A stretch of DNA of 64,000 nucleotides from Branchiostoma floridae (GCF_000003815.2 NC_049988.1:3839765-3903764), one strand, 5' to 3'; positions 25,250 through 59,234 are shown, counted from the stretch's first letter. The notes: generated by a model not told the origin, from the letters alone. Translations and numbers: made by a program.

Positions 25250-25346
25250 AAAGGTCATCCCGGTGCATGGCGGGACAGCATCGTCGGACCAACGCGTGTT
25301 GATGAACAAAAACTAGCGAAAAACACAAAAAATCCCTAAATAAAAG
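25250..25346 (+). other. EFTUD2: candidate 5' untranslated exon of EFTUD2
   Basis: A strong consensus donor (AAAAG|GTAAGTACG) at 25346/25347 follows a GC-richer segment (CATCCCGGTGCATGGCGGGAC). The first coding exon is preceded by an acceptor-like CATACAG rather than promoter sequence, so an upstream untranslated exon is expected. The 5' limit shown is arbitrary; the transcription start is unknown. Confidence 0.45.
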
Positions 25347-25799
25347 GTAAGTACGACATAAAAATGTGTAAGAAGTTGTTCTGTAATTGAGAGTTGTCTG
25401 TTGGCTAGTTGAACGTCGTGTATTTTGTTAGAGGCGTTAGTTTCGGATCATTCTTTGTCAAGAGTGGGAGGGGGGCATATCGAGAAGTTTGGATACAAAG
25501 CGTTCACTACTAGACTTGCAAGTGCAAATTTCATTAATATGTGTGACGAACAACGGTCGATATATAGCAACTAGATCTTGATATGCTGATAACGCTTAAC
25601 GTTGAATTAGAGCGGGTCGGTAACGAATAACGGTGAATGAAAATGGCTCGTAACGCTTAAATTCTACTCTACTTTTTAAACGGAAAAATTGGCATGCAGA
25701 TCCTCTTTGAAGTACATATGTTCAACATCATCCTGTCCAGAGGCCAAAATGTCCTAAAACACCTAGCTTGGGAATTATACATCAACTGGTGATATTAAG

Positions 25800-25949
25800 T
25801 CAGAAAGATGTATAGAAATTGAAATGCTGTGATGACTTTTAAAGTTGTAAATACTTCATCAACAGGTAAAAAGACAAGTCCCCAAGATGGTTCATACAAA
25901 ACTAATGTTATAGAAAATTGGAATAATTAACATTAGTAAAAAAAGTTAT
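25800..25949 (+). repeat. most diverged upstream unit of the exon-1 tandem array
   Basis: It retains AAGTCCCCAAGATGGTTCATACA, then ATAGAAAATTGG, which aligns with the AAGTCCCCAGGATGGATACAGA and ATAGAAAATTGAAATG of the clean units downstream. It is separated from the rest of the array by the palindromic MITE at 25950-26154. Confidence 0.6.
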
Positions 25950-26154
25950 TACTGTAAATGCATTTAAGTTCGCGGGGATTTGATTTGCGCGTTAAAGGAC
26001 TTTTCGCGGTGGATTTAAGTTCGTGGTAACACCATAGACTGCAGTCTAATACCATAATAGAAAAATGTTTGCGGTGGTTTTACGTTCGCGGTGAAGTGGT
26101 CACCGCGAAAACCGCGAACATTAATCCACCACGAACATTTCTGCATTTACAGTA
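25950..26154. mobile_element. palindromic TACTGTAAATG MITE, copy 1
   Basis: The ends are TACTGTAAATGCATTTAAG and GCATTTACAGTA. The body repeats TTCGCGGT and ACCGCGAA words symmetrically around GTCTATGGTGTTA-like sequence. It is inserted between units of the exon-1 tandem array. Copies 2 and 3 are at 33033 and 51997. Confidence 0.85.
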
Positions 26155-26959
26155 TTTTACCATACAGGCAAACAGGCATGAATCAGGGTGGATACAGAAC
26201 TGTATGATGAGTTTGGGAACTACGTCAGCTAGACAGTCATGACATAGTACTACTAGTGCTAGTTTAGAAAATTGAAATGGTGTGATGATTATCAAAGTGT
26301 TGATATTTTACCACGCAGACAGTCTTAAGTCCCCAGGGTGAATACAGAACTATATGATGAGTTTGGGAACTACATCAATGATGATGTAACATTCATAGAA
26401 AATTGAAATGACTAACAGAGTTGTTAATATTTTACCATACACATACAGACAGGCATAAGTCCCCAGGATGGATACAGAACTGTATGATGAGTTTGGGAAC
26501 TACATCAATGATGATGTAACATCATAGAAAATTGAAATGACTAACAAAGTTGTTAATATTTCACCATACAGACAGGCATAAGTCCCCAGGATGGATACAG
26601 AACTGTATGATGAGTTTGGGAACTACATCAATGATGATGTAACATCATAGAAAATTGAAATGACTAACAAAGTTGTTAATATTTCACCATACAGACAGAC
26701 ATAAGTCCCCAGGATGGATACAGAACTGTATGATGAGTTTGGGAACTACATCAATGATGATGTAACATCATAGAAAATTGAAATGACTAACAAAGTTGTT
26801 AATATTTCACCATACAGACAGACATAAGTCCCCAGGATGGATACAGAACTGTATGATGAGTTTGGGAACTACATCAATGATGATGTAACATCATAGAAAA
26901 TTGAAATGACTAACAAAGTTGTTAATATTTCACCATACAGACAGGCATAAGTCCCCAGG
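26155..26959 (+). repeat. EFTUD2: tandem array of EFTUD2 exon-1 start segments (123-bp unit)
   Basis: Copies of the start of coding exon 1 occur with the start-codon position at 26188 (GTG), 26338 (GTG), 26468, 26591, 26714 and 26837 (all ATG), before the real start at 26960. The last five spacings are 130, 123, 123, 123 and 123. Each unit contains intron sequence ending CACCATACAG, a short leader AGTCCCCAGG, the codons for MDTELYDEFGNYI, then NDDVTS and a stop in the clean units. Identity to the true exon ends at GGAACTACAT, where the real exon continues TGGTCCCCAG. The four ATG units are essentially identical, pointing to recent expansion or an assembly repeat. Confidence 0.92.
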
Positions 26960-49618
<22,659 letters not shown>

Positions 49619-49976
49619 AGCCTCATCTCAACACAAGACATCATACCCAACCCCATTTGGACCCTCACAACTCGTCACACTACAGTATACACAAATCCCC
49701 CTTGTGCAACCTTGCAACATTCCTGATTAATATATCAAAAAGCCTGAAGATGTTATACCGTGATCTTGGAGAATGTTTGGTGATACATCTTGTATATTAA
49801 GATTTTAGTGCTATTGTCTTAAAGAAACTTAACAGTAAGAAAAACGATGTGAAAAATATTCTTAAGTCTCTGGTGCAGATAGCATCAGTTTGTATAACAG
49901 GAAAAACAGTAAAGCAGGATACATCTTTGAAGTGTCCCAAAAAAAAAAACAGAAACAGATTGTAGTAGATCACCCC

Positions 49977-49982
49977 ATTAAA
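49977..49982 (+). terminator. EFTUD2: possible poly(A) signal ATTAAA for EFTUD2
   Basis: The first plausible variant hexamer after the stop, about 360 bp downstream. No canonical AATAAA is evident in the next 1.3 kb outside the transposon at 50909. The 3' end could lie elsewhere. Confidence 0.3.
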
Positions 49983-50908
49983 TCACTGTTTTCTTATGCA
50001 GAAACAGTCCATGATTGTGTAAGCAGCAGACTCTGTATTTGCTGTGTTCATTTTTGTTATTTGTGAAAGCTAAGAACTAAAAGTCCTTACAGTTTTCTGC
50101 TCTCTGTTTCAAATGCCAGAGAAACAAGGACATGGGTTGGTGTATGTGTGGCCTATGTTTGGCTTTGAATAGAACATTGTAACTAAGCTTAGTTGAACAT
50201 GATGTTCTATTAGAATTCATGTGGGCAATGTGTAAGGATAAGGTTTTTGTATCGTATCAGTCTTATATTAGCATTCAGTGAGGAATAGCTTTGATGATAA
50301 AGTCTTGTACAAAATGCTTCTTGCCTCTTGTTTGTTTGACTGTACATTTGTTTCATTGAGCACTTGTTACCTCCATGAAACGGGGGTATTGTAGTGACTG
50401 CTGTGTGTTTGTGATGAAGATGAGAATGAGAGAATGACCAGATGGATTGCTTTGATATTTGGTATGTGGTTAGGACTTTAAATTATAAGAAATGCTTGGA
50501 TCATAGGCACCCTAGTTGCATGTTATGTCACTGCAGTTACTGTAGAGTTTAGTTAACAACTTTATGGCATAATACACCAGGTTTGTACTGAGTAAAAGAT
50601 GCATCTTCGGACAGATTTATTTCAACCACTCACACCTTGAAGGATCCCCCCTACACATACACAGGAGTGCACATGGCAGCACTTACACAGCTACGCATGC
50701 GCGCACGTGTACAAACACGCACACGCACACTGATGCGCATGTGCGCACACATACACACATAGGCATCTCCGTTCACATAATATACTGCGTACATTTGTCT
50801 CTGTTATTGATGTTTCATCATACTAGGTGCAACAAGAATTGAGGCAACGAAACATGATATCACATCCAGCAAGTCTTTTGTTCTTGTTTTCCTCTTTTCC
50901 ATTCATAG
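49983..50908. other. downstream flank of EFTUD2
   Basis: No gene is seen. There is an alternating CA/GC-rich stretch at about 50680-50760. A ~60-bp segment at about 50827-50890 (AACAAGAATTGAGGCAACGAA.., then CAAGTCTTTT) is repeated in similar form at about 60903-60965. Confidence 0.4.
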
Positions 50909-51781
50909 TTAGGCCATGTTAATTTGATTATATGGATGACATCCTCCGGGAACTCCAAAACTGATGCGAGCAAGCGAATAAAAAAAACAGTTTGGCCAAA
51001 AAAAAAGTTGCCTTCAGTATGAAATCAAAGTGGCCAGGAAGGTTGAACATAGGACTAAACACACATAGTATGTTAACAGTTAGGTGTAGGGACCAGTACA
51101 TCATACGGGTGCAAAACATTTTTTTCTTCTTGGACCAATCCGAAAAAAACAGACCTGAAAAAAAAACAGAGGAACAGGTTTCGCCAATGACAAAATGGAC
51201 ACACTATGTCGGCAGCCATTTGGGGTCTAACCGGGGGGCCAAGAAGACAACAATAGCGAAGTCAAGTAGAGTTTATAGTCAATTGCACCAAGTTTCTGCA
51301 GTCAAAGGTACAGAGACAGTTAGCCTTCATTACATGGAGATGGGATTTTATAATGCAGTGGGAGTCCAATAATCCACCAAACAGATTCCTTTGCAGCAAA
51401 ATTGACCAATTACCATTGTTTTGAGTATTGCCAGTTCTCAAGTTTCCACAGACAATCAGGTTCGGGTCCGGTCCTGGAAATGATCCTCTGGACCTGAATT
51501 TTCTGTACTGGTACCTCCCCCAACCAACAATAGATTTTTTTTTCTTTCTGTCCTTTCACATCTTATTCTTTGACTTTAGATTCATTTTGGCATTCTATGG
51601 CATTAGTTATCTGATTTCTGATACTTTTTTTTCAATCTACGGAATATTTGTGCTCATTTTACAGCTGCTTTGCACAATTTCTTGTGTGGTCGAAACTTTT
51701 TTCTTTTTTTTTTTTGGAAATGGCCGAAAATTGGTGCGAGCGCGGATGTCATCCATATAATCAAATCAACGTGGCCTTAGG
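50909..51781. mobile_element. AAGGCCATGTTGAT-ended element, copy E
   Basis: The left end is TTAGGCCATGTTAATTTGAT, then TATATGGATGACATC. The right end is the complement of CTAAGGCCACGTTGATTTGA. It is related to copy D at 19071-19683. About 870 bp, with no transposase frame. Confidence 0.75.
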
Positions 51782-51996
51782 GAAAAAAAAAGTTTCTTCC
51801 AAACCTCTTCCGTGTCACTGGCGAAAGATAGTGGATACCATCTGAAACATCTGACCGTTTTCAAAATCATATCCCGTTGCTTTTTAGTATCTGCTTTTTG
51901 GTATATCCTGATCAGCATGTTTGTCATCAAAATATGTCAACCATCTCTTTAGCTTCTTACCGAGAATCGCGACGACCAGTCAACCTTTTATTGAGT

Positions 51997-52197
51997 TACT
52001 GTAAATGCGGGGGTTTAATTTCGCGGTAGCGGGAAAAAGGACTTTTCGCGGTGGTTTTAAGTTCGCGATAGCACACATGCACTGTAGTCTCTTACTGCCA
52101 TGGAAGAATGTTCACGGTGGTTTTAAGTTCGCGGTGAAGCGGCCACCGAGAAAACCGCGAACAGTAAACCACCGCGAAAGTTTCTGCATTTACAGTA
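51997..52197. mobile_element. palindromic TACTGTAAATG MITE, copy 3
   Basis: Same ends (TACTGTAAATG, GCATTTACAGTA) and TTCGCGGT/ACCGCGAA interior as copies at 25950 and 33033. It lies about 580 bp upstream of the cytochrome-c1-like start codon. Confidence 0.87.
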
Positions 52198-52502
52198 TCC
52201 CCTTTCAAAGTTTTTCACCAAGATGCCCCTGCACCTATATTTTCATGAAAATCCATGGCCATTTACTATTAGGTCTTCTCGGGTCATCGCTTTGGTAGAC
52301 GGACAGGCACACAAACACACACACACATGGACGCTACCCAAAACTTAAATATTCAGGCAAAGGTACCAAAAAAACTGTTGTGGGGTGTTTTGGCTTGTCC
52401 TTGAGCAAAATTCGACATGTTTTTTTTACAAGATTATCATCCATCAAGCATCTTATACAATGAGACAGTCACAGTGATTTCTGGTTGAGAGAGAGACATA
52501 AA

Positions 52503-52777
52503 ATTTTCCCACGTTGGCGCCAGAGAGCATGGTTCTCCCAAACCCTCCAACATGCGTCTGTCACGCACACATCACGCACTAGATGGGAAAATATCCAAAT
52601 TTAGATACCGATTGACCAATCAGAATGTACTACGTCACCTATCTACCTGCGTGTCGGGCCAGATATCACCGTTTGTCCCCAGCTGGAAGCTCATTCTTTA
52701 CAGACGACCGTTATCGGACAGAGACAACTTGGTCAACCCTTGAGTTATCCATCTGCCAGACAGACTGATAAACAGCA
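52503..52777 (+). promoter_or_regulatory. candidate promoter/5' leader of the cytochrome-c1-like gene
   Basis: A CCAAT box (GACCAATCAG, about 52614-52623) and a block CATGCGTCTGTCACGCAC, then ATCACGCACTAG, lie upstream of the start codon. A similar block with a nearby inverted CCAAT (ATTGG) recurs at about 55785-55890. No TATA box is clear. Confidence 0.4.
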
Positions 52778-53881
52778 ATGGGTGCAAAGAAAAGCGTGTT
52801 CGCAACTCAGGTGAGATATTACATGTAGTTTTAAAACTATTAAGTTTTATCTTCTTTCATGTTTTAAATCAAAACGACATTTTCGTAAATTCCAAAGAAA
52901 AGTAAGCAACAACAGTAGGTCAAAGTCTGACTAGGTGAGATGTTGGTTTACAAGTCTTAAAACTTTTATACCAATTTTTTACGTATTAACTCAAAGCCAT
53001 TTTTTTATTAGATGTTTCAAAGAAAAGTAGGAAATTAAGTGTATCAAAATCTGACTTTATTACATTTTTAATGATGCATATATCTATTTTCTGTAGGCTC
53101 GGATAGTCAAATTCATATTTTACTAAACAAATTGTATTCCCCTTTTTCCTCTCTATAGTCCAACGCACAGGACATGACTGGCAAAAAGAAGGTAAGTACT
53201 TTTTACTTTTTCTCAGCCCTGATGTAATGTTTGATCCCAACGTGTCACCCCTGCATTCAACAATAGTTATCCTGTGATCTAAATTTTACATGTGTCATGA
53301 CCAACTCGATAGAATATTCGCGTACAATAGTAGCGAACAGTAACACAGTAGTATGACATTTTGTATCCTATATAAAACATTTAAAAGCTACCCAGAATGA
53401 AGTAAGATGCGACTATCTGGTATTGTTGAAGTTTTCCTCCGAAATGACGTAGAAAAACTAACGTTATCTAAAATAAACAACATTTTTTCCCAAGTCCTTG
53501 TGACAACTAACTCAAAAGATAGGCCAAATGTCTCACTTTCTGAAAAGAATTTAATTGTAGCACAATATGCTTTGGTGCGGTATACTGGTGACTTGTGTTT
53601 CGGGAAACTCAGGCCGAAGAATTATCATTTTGTCAGAACTGAACAAGAAGAACTATACTATAGTTTCTATGTTCTATCTATAGTCTTAGGTATATAATGA
53701 TTGTTTTTGTATGCACCTGACTAATGGTATGTACCCTGTTACAGCTGTTCACTGCAGCATCTGCCGCAGCTGTAGGCATGGTGACTGTGAAAGCTGCCCC
53801 CATGGGAGCCATGGTCTGCGCCTATTCCTCACCTGATGAGGCCGGGTATGTTGTATATGTATTTATGTATGTATGTATGTA

Positions 53882-53917
<36 letters not shown>

Positions 53918-54782
53918 TGTGAGTGTGTGTGTGTTTGCTTGTTAAGTTTTGAGTGCGTTGGCCTGATTTCTAGTCAATGCGTGCACGCTACAAAGTCTGT
54001 TCTTGTATGCAGTGCTAAGAGACCTAAGATAAAAGTGGTCGATCCCTAATAAAAAAAACTACAGACTCTATAGCTAAGTCTAAAGGATGACCCTTAGCCT
54101 ATAGAAGTTATGCATGTTGCCCACTAAAGCATTGTATTTTTATAGTAAACTTTCCTTCCATATCTCCATACACTGTTGCATTGTATAGGCCCTGGTATTG
54201 CCAATCAAACTGACTAGTCTTCATTTTGTATTTTTCAGCATCGACGCTGGCTACAAAACTTACAAGCAGGTGTGCGCCGCTTGTCACAGGTAGGCACCCA
54301 ACTTTGACCTCAGTCTTGTTATTTTGTAAGTTAAAACATCGCTGTTTTGTTTTGGAAGACGTGAACAATGAATTTATGTTACATTGTATTTTACATGATT
54401 ACACAGAAAATGGTCTGTTCTAAACTCATTTTCACATAATTTACACACAGCGCTAGACAGTGTCAGGGTGTTATACTTGTCTTGTTGAGTCTGTGATAAT
54501 TTGTTCAGATACTGTAAGGGAAATTGTGCATGGAACTATCGGTGGATGTAGAAAATTGTCTAGAAAATGCTAAAAATTGGACATGCAATGCGATCTTAAG
54601 AATTGTACAGATAATGAGTTGCTGTGGTACAAACATAAAGAAAGCGCAAGCCTTGCACGGACTTTGTGAAGGTTGTCAACTAGATGTTGTTGGATTTCTT
54701 CCCAACTCAGATAGTTTGCTGGTATACTGTATCTGAGTGGATACGGAATGCTCACTTTCTTTCATCTGTCCACAGCATGTAA
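52778..54782 (+). CDS. small cytochrome-c1-like haem-motif protein (74 aa)
   Basis: Five GT-AG exons join in frame: 52778-52810, 53159-53191, 53745-53845, 54239-54289, 54776-54782 (225 nt, 74 residues plus stop). The N-terminus is basic (MGAKKSVFATQ.., then TGKKK), followed by a hydrophobic stretch (residues about 23-48, ASAAAVGMVTVKAAPMGAMV). That layout resembles the two-part mitochondrial leader of cytochrome c1. The last part, GYKTYKQVCAACHSM, matches the haem-attachment region of cytochrome c1 (CXXCH). The stop follows at once, so the c1 body, the methionine haem ligand and the membrane anchor are all missing. An AATAAA 0.4 kb on suggests it is transcribed. It could be a truncated duplicate of CYC1 or a specialised peptide. 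Exon B and the last exon rest on splice logic alone. Confidence 0.62.
53858..53932. repeat. TATG/TG microsatellite
   Basis: ATGT tetranucleotides pass into a TG dinucleotide run immediately after the donor of the third exon of the cytochrome-c1-like gene. Confidence 0.95.
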
Positions 54783-55200
54783 TGATGACGTCACCATAAA
54801 CGGGCACCTGATGACGTAAAGATACGCTGCCAGAGGCGGAAATGACGTCATGTAGAATAGTAAAATGTAGAATTGTGACAGGCCGCTAACAGTTGATCAC
54901 ATTTTCAACTTTCCGTTAAAACTGGATGTTATAGTTGCACAATTGAACCATGTACACATTATAACAGCTTAGTCCATCTTGTAAAGCATACATGCTTAAT
55001 TGTTGATTCAGTTACAATATCAGAGTTTCCCAGGTCAAAAAACAACAAAACGATTACGCCTAGCAAACAGCAGATAGTAAAATTAAATGGAGGAATATAT
55101 ATTTAAAGACTGTGTATACCATACCCGCAAACGTCACTGTAGTTGAGTATTTACAAATGGAACAAACTTCGGCATGTGAATGTGTGCCGTTTTGTGCTGC

Positions 55201-55206
55201 AATAAA
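55201..55206 (+). terminator. poly(A) signal AATAAA of the cytochrome-c1-like gene
   Basis: A canonical AATAAA followed within 45 bases by a GT-rich stretch (TTGTCCTTGTGTTTTTTAG). It lies 419 bp after the stop codon on the same strand. Confidence 0.6.
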
Positions 55207-55784
55207 ATCTCTTCAGCATTGCGTTCCAAACTCCGATTGTCCTTGTGTTTTTTAGACGTCTTATTCTCAGTGCCATACCTGTATAACAGTTGAAGATACA
55301 TTTTCTTTCATTTAACGCTAGTACTCAAGATATTGAATTTAATTTTAAATGAATGTAAGAGATAGAAAGAGCAGAATATTCAGAATCTATCCGGGTAAAA
55401 TAGAAAAGAGCTGTACTAACTAGCTGTGTAGGTAGGGACAATTGGTCACAAACGCATTAATAACAAAAAATCATTTAATGAAATTTAATCTAGTACTATT
55501 TAATTGTCCGCCTCACCATGACAAAAGTATTCGCCCATCATGTCCAACGATTAACACTTAGTAATGAGATACACACAACAAACGTCAACGTTAGTAAAAG
55601 TCCTTTGTTCAAATGCATCCCCTTTAATTTAACGTTAAATTTTCAAATCTAAAAGGCAACCATTCATTTCGTCACGTTTTCCTTTGTTTGGACATTGAAA
55701 TTACATATTTTATCGGTTCAAACCTTCTCACCACGATTATGAATGTTGAAATTGAATCCAATCAAAATTTTTGCCTATATGTTG

Positions 55785-55890
55785 GTGCCAGAGGACCCCG
55801 TTCTCTCAGGGTGCCATTCCGACATGTGTCTGTCACGCATGTATCACGCACTGGCTGCTAATATGATCAAATGTCATTGGTTACCGGCAT
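55785..55890. repeat. second copy of the mini-gene promoter-like block
   Basis: TGCCAGAGG, then GTTCTCTCAG, ACATGTGTCTGTCACGCATG and ATCACGCACTGG, align in order with the segment at about 52519-52582. Both are followed within about 45 bases by a CCAAT box (inverted as ATTGG here). No exon like the mini-gene's first exon follows. Confidence 0.55.
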
Positions 55891-55949
55891 GTCAATCAAA
55901 CTTTGTTGATCTATGGGCATTCTGACGTAACCACAGCTTGGAGGTCACT

Positions 55950-56010
55950 CAAATGAACAAATGGATGAATGAGTGAGTGAATGAAGGAATGAACGAATAA
56001 TGAATGAAGT
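55950..56010. repeat. GAAT-type microsatellite
   Basis: Imperfect ATGAATGA/GTGAATGAAG tetranucleotides. Confidence 0.85.
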
Positions 56011-56311
56011 TTTATTACACAACAAGTGCGTCGGTGACAAAGTATGGCAGTATAAAGATAATATAAATTACAATCTAGTGTTATTTTCAACAATCATTCT
56101 AATTACTACATATTGCTAGTGAACTACATCAAGTGAAAACTATTTACTAAATAACTAAAGGGAACTATTGAAGGACACTATAATCAATGAGAAGGGACGG
56201 TCTGTGTTTTACAACTTTCCTGATATAAATTTACCGTTTGTTCCAAGGTAAAGCACATGGGCACTTCAGTATATCTATAGTTCCTCTCCCTCCACTTACA
56301 CTGACGCTTTA

Positions 56312-56618
56312 AGCTAAGGGCACAACCCGCCGTACGTGCAAATACGTGCTCTACGTGCCAAAACGTGGGCAATCTTTTGGGATCCGTAAGTGGTATAAAG
56401 TACCGCCTCCGTACGAACATCGTACAGGGAATCCGACGGATTTGGGAGTACGTAGACACGCCGTAGAACTTTACGTGCAGGCAAAACTTTGTGTTGTCGT
56501 GTTGACGTACTCCCTCCCTGCTCTTGCCAGCGTTCCAGACATTTTCAGAAATACGTGGGGGAAGTGGCCTCCCAAAAGTACGGACAAATTGCACGTACGG
56601 TGGGTTGTGCCCTTAGCT
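56312..56618. mobile_element. Harbinger-like MITE
   Basis: The inverted ends AGCTAAGGGCACAACCCGCC and the complement of GGTGGGTTGTGCCCTTAGCT are flanked by TTA on both sides (56309-56311 and 56619-56621), the 3-bp target typical of PIF/Harbinger. The interior is rich in TACGTGC and GCACGTA. Confidence 0.8.
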
Positions 56619-56783
56619 TTAGACATCAACTTTACGTCCTTGGGTATATCCCGATTACACCCCCCACCCCCCCACCTCTCCCCATGAAGTTTCTGGAACA
56701 AATTGTAGGCCGTTGTTGTTGATTCAAACTTATTCGGGTGTGGGAAAATTGGGACACAATGATGACACTAGTTACGGGTTGTT

Positions 56784-57026
56784 AAGGCCCCCTTTCCACT
56801 AGACGGCGATCGCGCTGCGCTATCACTGCGACCTAAATAGGATATGTGTATCACTCGCTTTCACACTGGGTATATCATCATACAGCATGCAAAAGTGTGA
56901 CCGAGGAGACAACAAAACAAATCAAGTGTAGAAATATTCGTTTCTTTTCTATACAATTCGTTGAGCGATATGTCAAATTATAGGTCGCAGTAAGAGCGCA
57001 GTGAGAGCACCGTACTAGTGGAAAGG
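56784..57026. mobile_element. CCCTTTCCACTAG MITE, copy 1
   Basis: It begins CCCCCTTTCCACTAGACGGC, then GATCGCGCTGCGCT, and ends with the complement CTAGTGGAAAGG. The interior is shared with 58617-58855 and, inverted, 59063-59234. Confidence 0.8.
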
Positions 57027-57205
57027 TCTCTTACCTACTAGACAAATTGTACAAATTGTCCAAAAACGGAATGTTTTATCGGAGGCCGTACAGATTTGTC
57101 CACGGGTTACAAATGGTAGTTCTTCAGTGATTGGCTAATTTTTCGCCAATTTCTATTGTTTACTAGCAAGCTAAGAAGTCGGGTTGAGAATTGTCATTCT
57201 CTGAC

Positions 57206-57590
57206 TAAGGCCACGCCAATTTTATTCGTTATTTCTCGGATTTCCCGACCCTATTTTTTTTCGATTTGAAAAAAAAAAAACTTTTCAAATTGATGGCCAC
57301 ACCTAGTGTTGACAAAATTTCACTGCCTCTCCTTTCTCAAATTAACTATGGGCCTAAAATTCCAGTAGCTGTACGTGCCTATTTTGGACAGTACATTTAT
57401 CTTTTTTTTTTAAACTTTGGACTTTGCTACCAGGGACCCCCTAAATTAACTGTAACTTGAGTAAGCCCCTCGATCTCTTCTATCCCCGACTTTTTGAAAT
57501 AGTTTTTTTTTTTCGACCGACCGACCCAATTTTTTTTCTGAAAAAAAAAAAAAAATCAGAGAAACAACAAATAAAATTGGTGTGGCCTAA
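57206..57590. mobile_element. AAGGCCACGCC-ended element, copy C
   Basis: TAAGGCCACGCCAATTTTAT at the left is inverted at the right (ATAAAATTGGTGTGGCCTAA). It is the same superfamily as 15784 and 19783 but a different subfamily just inside the ends (CGTTATTTCTCGGATTT). Several A/T homopolymers lie inside. Confidence 0.75.
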
Positions 57591-57665
57591 AATTGATATG
57601 ATCATTTTACGCTGTCAGTGCCAGAGAGAGAGGGCCACCCCAAACTATGTTTCACTCACCTGCTT

Positions 57666-58100
57666 NNNNNNNNNNNNNNNNNNNNNNNNNNNNNNNNNNN
57701 NNNNNNNNNNNNNNNNNNNNNNNNNNNNNNNNNNNNNNNNNNNNNNNNNNNNNNNNNNNNNNNNNNNNNNNNNNNNNNNNNNNNNNNNNNNNNNNNNNNN
57801 NNNNNNNNNNNNNNNNNNNNNNNNNNNNNNNNNNNNNNNNNNNNNNNNNNNNNNNNNNNNNNNNNNNNNNNNNNNNNNNNNNNNNNNNNNNNNNNNNNNN
57901 NNNNNNNNNNNNNNNNNNNNNNNNNNNNNNNNNNNNNNNNNNNNNNNNNNNNNNNNNNNNNNNNNNNNNNNNNNNNNNNNNNNNNNNNNNNNNNNNNNNN
58001 NNNNNNNNNNNNNNNNNNNNNNNNNNNNNNNNNNNNNNNNNNNNNNNNNNNNNNNNNNNNNNNNNNNNNNNNNNNNNNNNNNNNNNNNNNNNNNNNNNNN
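57666..58100. other. assembly gap (435 N)
   Basis: Unresolved sequence. The bases just before it (TGCCAGAGAGAGAGGGCCAC, then CCAAAC) resemble the promoter-like block at 52519. Confidence 0.99.
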
Positions 58101-58264
58101 GTGTCACTTCTACACCACGATCAAGGTTATCACACGATACATTTTCCCATTTTGGTACTTTCTCGTCATGTTCACCATCTTCCGTACCCTGGGGGCCATC
58201 CGGGGTCGGGCAGCTTGGACAGTTTATTCGGTGGCCCAAGACAATCATGCCCGCCGAGCTCCTA

Positions 58265-58352
58265 TTAGCGCCCCGGGGAGTTTAAGCCCGATAAGGTCCA
58301 CCTGCCAAGGGTAACGATAACTCCTTTGGGCTTAAACTCCCCGGAGCGCTAA
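58265..58352. repeat. long hairpin with 25-bp stem
   Basis: 58265-58289 (TTAGCGCCCCGGGGAGTTTA then AGCCC) pairs with 58328-58352 with one mismatch, around a 38-base loop. It could be a MITE core or a structured element. Confidence 0.85.
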
Positions 58353-58616
58353 TGTGAGGTTGGCGGGCTGGCTGCCTTGGCTCCCCGAACAAAACTCGCT
58401 AGCTATATCGCTAGCTACCCGGTCCTGTCTGGCTCCCAGGGAACATCTCCCGAGGGAAATTTGAATATCATTTACAGTGAACTACATTGTACCAGGAAGC
58501 CAACTAGCCGCTGTGTACCCCACATGACCTGAAAATAAGTATAGGATACACACACGCTCTAACCTTGAGAATACTAAACTCGTTGCAACGAGAAAATCCA
58601 AGCTCGAACATGTTTT

Positions 58617-58855
58617 CCCCCTTTCCACTAGACGCCGATCGCGCTGCGCTATCACTGCGACCTAAATAGGATATGTGTATCCTTCGTTTTCACACTGTGT
58701 ATATCATACAAAATGTAAATGTGAGACCTAGAAGACAACAAAACATACAAAGTGTAAAAAAAGTTTGTTTCTTTTCTAAACAATTCGTTGAGCGAACTGT
58801 CAAATTCTAGGTCGCAGAGAGAGCGAGGCGAGAGCGCCGTCCGTGTGAAAAGGGG
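58617..58855. mobile_element. CCCTTTCCACTAG MITE, copy 2
   Basis: Same order of blocks as copy 1 (ACGCCGATCGCGCTGCGC.., ACCTAAATAGGATATGTGTA.., ACAATTCGTTGAGCGA). The right end is diverged (GTGTGAAAAGGGG). Confidence 0.78.
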
Positions 58856-58962
58856 AATTATTAATGTACTACTGGGACCGAAGATAGCCTGGCGTATCTT
58901 AGTTCAATGGTTGCATATTACTTTCATATATAGTGCCCCTCTGATCCCTTTGCTAATACCCC

Positions 58963-59062
58963 NNNNNNNNNNNNNNNNNNNNNNNNNNNNNNNNNNNNNN
59001 NNNNNNNNNNNNNNNNNNNNNNNNNNNNNNNNNNNNNNNNNNNNNNNNNNNNNNNNNNNNNN
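58963..59062. other. assembly gap (100 N)
   Basis: Lies between a forward and an inverted copy of the CCCTTTCCACTAG MITE, a setting likely to break assembly. Confidence 0.99.
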
Positions 59063-59234
59063 AATTGTATAGAATAGAAACGAATCTATTGACACTTGTT
59101 GTGATTGGCAGTATTGTCAGACAGTCTTGAATGTAAAAGATGATATACCCAGTGTGAAAGCGAAGGTGGCACATATCCTATTTAGGTCGCGGTGAGAGCG
59201 CAGCGCGATCGTCGTCTAGTGGAAAGGGGGCCTT
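59063..59234. mobile_element. CCCTTTCCACTAG MITE, copy 3, inverted, cut by gap
   Basis: Reverse complement of the 5' three quarters of copy 1, ending GTCTAGTGGAAAGGGGGCCT. The remainder lies in the preceding gap. Confidence 0.78.

Noticed and set aside
57457-58314. 285-codon frame
   Set aside because: Most of it is the 435-N gap, so the frame is artificial.
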